Assembly (NCBI GenBank): GCA_900551745.1
Contig: URXA01000023.1
Coordinates: forward strand, 1-19,185
Source: an uncultured Phascolarctobacterium sp.
GTDB lineage: Bacteria; Bacillota; Negativicutes; Acidaminococcales; Acidaminococcaceae
Reading direction: 5' to 3'
DNA length: 19,185 nt
Positions 13,804 to 19,185 of the stretch are shown piece by piece (positions within the stretch are counted from its first letter, which is position 1; every line of letters begins with the position of its first letter). Below the pieces are notes generated by a model. The model did not search any database, was not told the DNA's origin, and saw nothing but the letters and a program-made list of their open reading frames with translations. The translations under genes were made by a program, and so were the position numbers.

Positions 13804-16478
13804 TACGGACGTTCCTCTCCAGCTGCGACCAAGGCTTCTTCCTTGTGAGCTTCTTCCTTGTCGAAATAGATTTTACCCGCCTCATCAGTACGAGTCAAAA
13901 TAGTATCGCCGCGTTTTAATTCTGAAGCCAGATACAAATCAGAAACAGGATCTTCAACCAGTTTCCTTAAAGCCCTGCGCAGAGGCCGTGCACCATAACG
14001 CGTATCCTTGCCAGCCTTTAAAAGCTCGGCCTTAGCTTCATCAGTAACCTTGATATCCAGGCCGTTTTCCTGCAAACGAACTGAAAGTTCTTTAAGCATC
14101 TGTTCGACAATTTGCCGCAGTTCTGCTTCACCAAGCGGATCAAAGACCAGAATTTCATCAATTCTATTTAAAAATTCAGGACGGAAGATCCTTTTAACCT
14201 CTTCCAGTACAGCGTTTTTACGTCCGTCGCTTACCTGTTTCTCACCGGTCGCAAATCCCAACGGCTTGCTGTCCAATAAAGCCCGGGCACCAGCGTTGCT
14301 CGTCATGATGATAACAGCATTTTTAAAATCAACAGTCCGTCCCTGGCCGTCAGTCAAGCGTCCGTCTTCCATAATCTGCAGCAACAGATTAAAAACATCA
14401 GGATGCGCTTTTTCAATTTCATCCAGCAAAATTACCGAATAGGGCCGACGGCGCACAACATCTGTCAGCTGGCCGCCTTCTTCATAACCCACATAACCTG
14501 GAGGAGCGCCTACCAAACGGGAAGTAGTATGCTTTTCCATATATTCAGACATATCAAATCTAATCAAAGCACGTTCATCACCAAAAAGATTTTCTGCCAG
14601 TGCTTTAGCCAGCTCTGTTTTACCTACACCAGTAGGTCCCAAAAACAGGAACGATCCCACAGGACGGTTTTTATCCTTAAACCCAGCTCTGGCTCTGCGG
14701 ATCGCTTTTGCTACAGCGTCAACGGCCGCATTTTGACCGACTACACGCTCATGCAGAGCCTCCTCCAAATGAATAAGTCTTTTCGATTCACCTTCGGTAA
14801 GCTTTCGCAGCGGAATATTTGTCCAGGAAGCAACTACTTCGGCAACATCTTCTTCACTTACCGTCAATTTACTGCTTGATCCACTGCGCTGCGACTGACG
14901 TTCACCCTCAAGCTGTTCCTGCAGCTTGCGTTCCGCATCTCGCAATTCAGCAGCACGTTCATACATTTGCTGAGTAATAGCCGATTCTTTTTCAATGCGT
15001 ACTTTTTCAAGCTGTTGTTCAAGTTCACGCTGCGGCAAGGAAATTTTATAGCTTTGCAGCCGTACCCTTGAACAGGCTTCATCCATTAAGTCGATAGCTT
15101 TGTCCGGGAGATTACGGTCAGTGATATAGCGATCAGAAAGACGCACTGCCGCCATAATAGCCTCGTCTGTAATTTGAATACGATGAAAGGCTTCATATTT
15201 ATCGCGCAGTCCCTTTAAAATCTCGATTGAATCATTAACATCAGGAGCGCCTACAACGATAGGTTGAAAACGACGTTCCAACGCCGCATCTTTCTCAATA
15301 TTTTTCCGGTATTCGTTTAAGGTGGTAGCTCCGATAGCCTGCATTTCTCCCCTGGCCAAAGCCGGTTTTATGATGTTAGCAGCATCGATAGCACCCTCTG
15401 CGGCACCCGCTCCAATGATAGTATGCAGTTCGTCAATAAAAAGAATAATATTTTTATTCTCTTTTACTGCTTCCAGTAATTCTTTCAAACGTTCTTCAAA
15501 TTCACCACGATATTTAGTCCCTGCCACCAGATACCCTATCTCCAGCGAGAACACAATTTTCTCACGCAGGATCTCCGGGACATTGCCGTCAACAATCCGC
15601 TGAGCCAGGCCTTCGGCAATAGCTGTTTTACCGACGCCGGACTCTCCAATCAACACTGGATTGTTTTTTGTACGCCGACACAGGATCTGAATAATGCGTT
15701 CAACCTCTTTTTCGCGGCCAACAACGGGATCAATTTTTCCATCTGAAGCCAGCTGATTGAGATTGCGGCCAAATTCTGAAAGCATTTCCAAAACATTGCT
15801 CTTTGTTTCAACATCACTGTCACCGGCATTATAATTGCCATCTGTCAGCGGCTGATTATCATAAACAGCCTTAATGACCTTCATTACCTGTTCTGCCGTA
15901 ACGTTGAAGCGCCGCAATACCTGAGCAGCCACGCCTTCTCCTTCACGCAGCAAGCCTAACAGCAAATGCTCGGACCCTACATAGTGCAGCTTAAAAGCAG
16001 CCGCTGCTTCACCAGCAAGTTCTAAAGCCCGCTTGGCACGCGGAGTATAACTGATCATCAGTTCAGTGCTGCCAACTGGCTCCATCCAGCTTTCCAGCTC
16101 TTTGATAACTGCCTGATTATCTATACCAAGTTTTTCTAAAATCTTTTTGGCAAAACAATTTTCAACATTCAGCAATGCCAGCAAGATATGTTCTGTTCCA
16201 ACATGATCATGACCTTTATCCAATGCAAAACGCATCGCGTCTTCCAAAATACCTTTGGCACGTTCAGTAAAACGATTCATGATCTGTTCTTCCCTGGCTT
16301 TTGGTTTCAATAATCCATCTAAAAATTCTTTAGCATTGAAAACAGTTCCTGACAAAAAATTAGACGGAGCTAATTCTTCAACACAATCAGAGCACAGCCA
16401 TTTGTCGATTTGTTTATCGTTGACCACGCATACCACGTGGACCACAGCTTCTTTTAATCCGCATTTCTGACATAACAT
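13803..16478 (-). CDS. clpC: ClpC-type AAA+ unfoldase with N-terminal McsA-like zinc finger
   Basis: This Hsp100 ATPase unfolds proteins for ClpP. From about residue 67 it is canonical ClpC: NRFTERAKGILEDA and two Clp-N repeats (about 67-205), AAA domain 1 (Walker A GESGVGKT near 277, Walker B ILFIDE near 344), a middle region with a UVR motif (about 482-524), and AAA domain 2 (Walker A GPTGVGKT near 613, Walker B VILLDE near 681). An LGF tripeptide near 740 resembles the ClpP-binding loop. Unusually, it starts with about 65 extra residues containing a CxxC...CxxC module (Cys3, Cys6, Cys29, Cys32) very like the N-terminus of McsA (B. subtilis begins MICQEC). No separate mcsA or mcsB is present. 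The ATG follows GAGGTG by 7 nt. An internal ATG at 16280, 8 nt after AGGGAAG, could yield ClpC without the finger. It lies 11 nt after ctsR. Confidence 0.95.
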   Translation of the reverse strand: MLCQKCGLKEAVVHVVCVVNDKQIDKWLCSDCVEELAPSNFLSGTVFNAKEFLDGLLKPKAREEQIMNRFTERAKGILEDAMRFALDKGHDHVGTEHILLALLNVENCFAKKILEKLGIDNQAVIKELESWMEPVGSTELMISYTPRAKRALELAGEAAAAFKLHYVGSEHLLLGLLREGEGVAAQVLRRFNVTAEQVMKVIKAVYDNQPLTDGNYNAGDSDVETKSNVLEMLSEFGRNLNQLASDGKIDPVVGREKEVERIIQILCRRTKNNPVLIGESGVGKTAIAEGLAQRIVDGNVPEILREKIVFSLEIGYLVAGTKYRGEFEERLKELLEAVKENKNIILFIDELHTIIGAGAAEGAIDAANIIKPALARGEMQAIGATTLNEYRKNIEKDAALERRFQPIVVGAPDVNDSIEILKGLRDKYEAFHRIQITDEAIMAAVRLSDRYITDRNLPDKAIDLMDEACSRVRLQSYKISLPQRELEQQLEKVRIEKESAITQQMYERAAELRDAERKLQEQLEGERQSQRSGSSSKLTVSEEDVAEVVASWTNIPLRKLTEGESKRLIHLEEALHERVVGQNAAVDAVAKAIRRARAGFKDKNRPVGSFLFLGPTGVGKTELAKALAENLFGDERALIRFDMSEYMEKHTTSRLVGAPPGYVGYEEGGQLTDVVRRRPYSVILLDEIEKAHPDVFNLLLQIMEDGRLTDGQGRTVDFKNAVIIMTSNAGARALLDSKPLGFATGEKQVSDGRKNAVLEEVKRIFRPEFLNRIDEILVFDPLGEAELRQIVEQMLKELSVRLQENGLDIKVTDEAKAELLKAGKDTRYGARPLRRALRKLVEDPVSDLYLASELKRGDTILTRTDEAGKIYFDKEEAHKEEALVAAGEERP

Positions 16479-16489
16479 ATCAATTCACC

Positions 16490-16903
16490 TCACTCACGTT
16501 CTGTCATTTTAGTAATAGCCGTTTCCAAAACAGCTCTTTTTTTAGCTTCATCAGCATCCAGGATTTCCATCATATACTGCAGCAATGATTTTTCACGCCT
16601 GCTGATCAAACGATTCGCAGCCCAGTGCTCAATCAAATCATGCACTGTCGGCTCACAGTTTTCTTCCTGCAATTCATGCGGCATCACCCTTACAATACGT
16701 ACAAAGCCGCCGCTGCCGCGTCTGGATTCAACCATAAATCCCCGCTCAGGAGTAAAGCGCGTGCTCAGCACATAACTGATCTGCGACGGTGCACACGACA
16801 GTTTATCGGCAAGTTCATTACGCTGTACTAAAACAGCGTCTTCTCTGTCCTCTAAAAGCTGTCTGATGATGAAATTTTCTATTGCATCCGCAAGATTTCT
16901 CAT
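16490..16903 (-). CDS. ctsR: Heat-shock repressor CtsR
   Basis: This dimeric winged-helix repressor controls clp genes in Bacillota. The N-terminal DNA-binding half is clear: VLVQRNELADKLSCAPSQI (helix-turn-helix), then SYVLSTRFTPERGFMVESRRG and the wing SGGFVRIVRV. The C-terminal dimer half contains DLIEHWAANRLISRREKSLL. At 137 residues it is shorter than the 154 of B. subtilis, with a trimmed C-terminus. The glycine-rich thermosensing loop, RGGGG in Bacillus, reads RGSGG here, and the Arg before it is kept. The ATG follows AAGGAAGG. It heads the ctsR-clpC-radA operon, and a GGTCAAA heptad lies within its own promoter, which suggests autoregulation. Confidence 0.95.
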   Translation of the reverse strand: MRNLADAIENFIIRQLLEDREDAVLVQRNELADKLSCAPSQISYVLSTRFTPERGFMVESRRGSGGFVRIVRVMPHELQEENCEPTVHDLIEHWAANRLISRREKSLLQYMMEILDADEAKKRAVLETAITKMTERE

Positions 16904-16978
16904 CTTAATTACCTTCCTTTTATCGTTTCAGCATTCAAGTCAAACTTTTCTGCCGGCATCTATAATTAGATTAATTCT

Positions 16979-17007
16979 ATTATATTTGACCTTTCGACTT
17001 TTGGCAA
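16979..17007 (-). promoter_or_regulatory. Sigma-A promoter of ctsR-clpC-radA with CtsR-like heptad
   Basis: On the minus strand TTGCCA (17002-17007), a 17-nt spacer and TATAAT (16979-16984). The last seven spacer bases are GGTCAAA (16985-16991), a perfect CtsR half-site. The partner is degenerate: downstream at the canonical 3-nt gap (TAT, fitting NAN) the sequence is AATAGAA, and upstream AGTCGAA lies only one base away. Operator function is inferred. The predicted start is near 16972, giving a leader of about 70 nt. Confidence 0.7.
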
Positions 17008-17034
17008 GTAAATTATTCGTGAACATCTTTCAGC

Positions 17035-17073
17035 AAAAAAAATCAAGCAGACGCATAAATTCGCCTGCTTGAT
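17035..17073 (-). terminator. Rho-independent terminator after the flavodiiron protein gene
   Basis: A 9-bp stem (atcaagcag at 17042-17050 with ctgcttgat at 17065-17073), extendable past one mismatch, is followed on the minus strand by eight T. It lies 10 nt after the stop codon and separates the gene from the ctsR promoter. Confidence 0.88.
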
Positions 17074-17083
17074 CCGATATTTT

Positions 17084-18259
17084 TTAATTTTGCAGCTTCT
17101 TGGCAAATTCATAACCAAGCTGCCTTGCTGCTGCCAGATCTTCCGGCTGCGCCTTCCATTTACAGGTAAAACCCGGCTCCAACTCAAACCCAGACTCTGT
17201 CAGCAAAGCTTCCATATCTTTCTGTGCTCCGCCAGCCCAACCATATGTACCAAAGGCAGCTGCTTTTTTACCCGTCGGTTTTAAACCTTTAAGATATACA
17301 AGCAGGCTGCCCATAGTGGGCAACATTCCGCTGTTCAGCGTTGAAGAACCAATGATCAGGCCACCAGCTTCAAATAAATCTGCAACAGCAGTACTATTAG
17401 GAGTTTCGTTCATACGCAGCAGCACAGCATCACTGCCGGCACTGACAACACCCTCCAGCACGGCACGAGCCATTTGCTCCGTAGCGCCCCACATCGTATC
17501 ATAGGCAACAACTACACTGCTGCCGCTCACGCCTTTCCCCCAGGCAGCATACTTGGCAATGATTTCCTGAATATGACTGCGCCAGATAATACCATGGGCT
17601 GTAGCAATCATCTTTAAATCAAGCGCAGCTGCTTTCGCCAGTGCTTTATCAATTAATTTCGCATATGGCCAGAGTATATTGGCAAAATATTTTTTTGCTT
17701 CATAAAAAAGTATTCCCTGATCCACTTCATCATCAAAACGTTTGGCAGCCGCATAATGCTGACCAAAAGCATCATTAGAAAACAAAATCCCGTCATCTGC
17801 ACAATAAGTTGCCATACTGTCAGGCCAGTGCAGCATTGGTAAAGCCACAAAAGTCAATTCACGTTTGCCTAAGGATAATTTATCGCCATCCTTCACGACC
17901 TGAAAATCATACAAATCTCCATAATGACGGATCGCTTCCGCCTTACCTTGCGCCGTGATAAAAAATTTGGCATTCGGAGCTGCTTTAACCAGCGCAGGCA
18001 ACGCTCCTGCATGATCCGGTTCCACATGATTCACTATTACGTAATCAATTTTAGCCGGATCGACAACACGCCCTATCTTAGCCAATAATTCTTCGGCAAA
18101 TATCGCCTTCACTGTATCGACCAAACAAATTTTTTCATCCATGATCAAATAAGAATTATATGAAGCGCCGCGTTCTGTCTTGTATCCGTGAAAATCACGT
18201 ACAGCCCAGTCAACAACACCTACATCATAAATTTTAGGGGCTATTTCCAATGGCATCAT
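17084..18259 (-). CDS. A-type flavodiiron protein (oxygen/NO reductase)
   Basis: A cytoplasmic flavodiiron protein of 391 residues, which in anaerobes reduces oxygen to water and/or NO to N2O with electrons usually from rubredoxin. The metallo-beta-lactamase-like diiron domain (about 1-250) shows all ligands: His78, Glu80, Asp82 and His83 in NHVEPDHAG, His144 in MLHWPDS, Asp163 in SNDAFGQH, and His222 in TAHGIIW. The C-terminal flavodoxin domain (about 255-391) binds FMN, with YDTMWGATEQMA as its phosphate loop and FGTYGWAGG further on. No rubredoxin or flavin-reductase extension is present, which defines class A. The start is the first of two adjacent ATGs, after GGAAG. It is monocistronic, with its own promoter (18302-18330) and terminator. 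Oxygen versus NO preference cannot be told from sequence. Confidence 0.95.
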   Translation of the reverse strand: MMPLEIAPKIYDVGVVDWAVRDFHGYKTERGASYNSYLIMDEKICLVDTVKAIFAEELLAKIGRVVDPAKIDYVIVNHVEPDHAGALPALVKAAPNAKFFITAQGKAEAIRHYGDLYDFQVVKDGDKLSLGKRELTFVALPMLHWPDSMATYCADDGILFSNDAFGQHYAAAKRFDDEVDQGILFYEAKKYFANILWPYAKLIDKALAKAAALDLKMIATAHGIIWRSHIQEIIAKYAAWGKGVSGSSVVVAYDTMWGATEQMARAVLEGVVSAGSDAVLLRMNETPNSTAVADLFEAGGLIIGSSTLNSGMLPTMGSLLVYLKGLKPTGKKAAAFGTYGWAGGAQKDMEALLTESGFELEPGFTCKWKAQPEDLAAARQLGYEFAKKLQN

Positions 18260-18301
18260 TTTTTACACTTCCTTTCTGGAAAAACTGCTTCTATAGTTAA
18301 T

Positions 18302-18330
18302 ATTATATAAGGAAATCATAGCAAAGTAAA
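18302..18330 (-). promoter_or_regulatory. Sigma-A promoter of the flavodiiron protein gene
   Basis: The minus strand reads TTTACT (18325-18330), a 17-nt spacer and TATAAT (18302-18307). The -10 is perfect and the -35 matches 4 of 6. The predicted start is near 18295, about 36 nt before the ATG. Confidence 0.7.
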
Positions 18331-18342
18331 AATTTCTTTTAG

Positions 18343-18363
18343 CAAAAAAAGTAAATTCTACTT
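18343..18363 (-). terminator. Weak terminator-like dyad after the ABC transporter gene
   Basis: The minus strand has AAGTA, 5 nt, TACTT (18349-18363), followed by a run of T. The 5-bp AT-rich stem is weak for a terminator. The same dyad lies about 20 bp upstream of the flavodiiron -35, so it could instead be an operator. Neither role is established. Confidence 0.3.
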
Positions 18364-18389
18364 ACAAAATTCTATAACTGATACCATTT

Positions 18390-19185
18390 TTATAAGACTC
18401 GTTCACTGACACTATGCTGAGCTTTATCAATAAACAGTCCGATTTGATGAAAACTGCTCAAACTGCTGCGATGACCGATACTGACCACGGTTGTATCCGG
18501 CATTAAAGTTTCAACAAGCTTATACATCACAGCTTCTGTCTCCTCATCCAAAGCAGACGTAGCTTCATCTAAAAATAACCACGACGGCTGATAGATCAGC
18601 GCCCGCACGAAAGCCAGACGCTGCTGTTCACCACCGCTAAGAACATGCGACCAGTCTGCTTCGACATAGAGGTCTTTCGTCAGATAGCCTATACGGCACT
18701 GCTCCAACAACAACACCAATTCTTCATCTGTTTTCTGCCGGCTGCCCGGATAAAGAAGCGCTTCTTTCAAAGTTCCTAGCGGCAAATAAGGTTTTTGCGG
18801 AATAAACATCAAGTTCTCGGCAGCAGGCAGCTCCAGTTTACCATGCACATACGGCCAGATACCGGCTACGGCCCGCAGCAACGTACTTTTGCCGCTACCG
18901 CTGGCACCTTTGATCAGTATATTTTTATTTCTGCCATGCTCTAAAGTAAAATTGACATCTTTCAACAATATCCTTTCATCGGGCAAATCAACCTGCAAGG
19001 AAGCAGCTACGATAGTATCGTTACGGCATTCTATTCGTTCAAGGTCAAGCTGAGGTCTTTCCTGTTTCACCTCGTGCATATGCAGTCCAAAGCCAGTAAG
19101 ACGCTCGACAACAGCCCGCCACTCAGCAAGAGAAGCATACATATCTACAAAATATGACAATGATTCCTGCACCCTGCCAAAGGCA
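18390..19185 (-). CDS. ABC transporter permease/ATPase (YddA/ABC_membrane_2-like), C-terminal part
   Basis: Only the 3' portion is in the window; the frame stays open to the edge, so the N-terminal membrane part lies outside. The first visible residues (AFGRVQESLSYFVDMYASLAEWRA, in segments) match the end of the transmembrane domain of fused permease-ATPases related to E. coli YddA and the SbmA/ALDP-type family. The ATPase domain is complete: Walker A GASGSGKST, a Q-loop in MFIPQKPYLPLGTLKEAL, signature LSGGEQQR, Walker B WLFLDEATSALD and the H-loop SIGHR. The PYLPLGTL stretch is characteristic of this subfamily. A GTG at 19172 is not the true start, since the homologous sequence continues upstream. 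The substrate is unknown; relatives move peptides, cofactors or lipids. Confidence 0.9.
   Translation of the reverse strand, partial: AFGRVQESLSYFVDMYASLAEWRAVVERLTGFGLHMHEVKQERPQLDLERIECRNDTIVAASLQVDLPDERILLKDVNFTLEHGRNKNILIKGASGSGKSTLLRAVAGIWPYVHGKLELPAAENLMFIPQKPYLPLGTLKEALLYPGSRQKTDEELVLLLEQCRIGYLTKDLYVEADWSHVLSGGEQQRLAFVRALIYQPSWLFLDEATSALDEETEAVMYKLVETLMPDTTVVSIGHRSSLSSFHQIGLFIDKAQHSVSERVL

Overview
The window is a compact, moderate-GC (estimated by eye at low to mid 40s percent) chromosomal segment in which every gene I can support lies on the minus strand, so the biological reading order runs from high to low coordinates. Gene content and order match the ctsR-clpC-radA-...-sigH neighbourhood of Bacillota (Firmicutes). 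The presence of a Spo0H-type sigma factor, an oxygen-detoxifying flavodiiron protein, ThyX and CarD, and the lack of mcsB and disA at their usual places, point to an anaerobic Bacillota, plausibly Negativicutes. That placement is inference from gene content only.

Layout in transcription order. (1) 19185-18390: the ATPase end of a fused permease/ATPase ABC exporter, cut by the window edge. (2) 18259-17084: a monocistronic flavodiiron protein with its own promoter and terminator. (3) 16903-12445: ctsR - clpC - radA under a sigma-A promoter with a CtsR-like heptad in its spacer, ending in a terminator that overlaps the radA stop codon. ClpC carries an N-terminal McsA-like zinc finger. (4) 12267-11788: carD alone, driven by two tandem near-consensus promoters and closed by a 12-bp terminator. 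(5) 11678-3878: a tight housekeeping run of PIN/TRAM membrane protein, ispD, ispF, gltX, cysS, mrnC, thyX, rlmB and rae1, with an extra promoter before gltX. (6) 3796-3071: sigH with its own sigma-A promoter and terminator. (7) 2915-1344: a BrxF-like P-loop protein plus pfkA, preceded by what looks like a perfect sigma-H promoter. (8) 1133-330: uppP with its own promoter. (9) 237-1: a tRNA operon (Thr, Tyr, initiator Met) with a fully consensus promoter.

How the parts work together. The stress block couples a heat-shock repressor (CtsR) to the unfoldase it controls (ClpC) and to a recombination/repair ATPase (RadA). The long block combines isoprenoid precursor synthesis (IspD, IspF), tRNA charging (GltX, CysS), 23S rRNA maturation and modification (MrnC, RlmB), ribosome-associated mRNA decay (Rae1) and dTMP synthesis (ThyX). 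UppP recycles the undecaprenyl carrier that such isoprenoid precursors eventually feed. The transition-state sigma factor SigH appears to drive the operon just downstream of itself, linking it to glycolysis through pfkA.

No gene-free stretch exceeds 300 bases. The largest gaps (1134-1343, 12268-12444, 16904-17083, 18260-18389) hold the promoters and terminators listed. I see no insertion sequence, prophage, CRISPR array or replication origin. The points most worth a second look are the sigma-H promoter in front of the orphan BrxF-like/pfkA pair, and the McsA-like finger fused to ClpC in a locus without mcsB.
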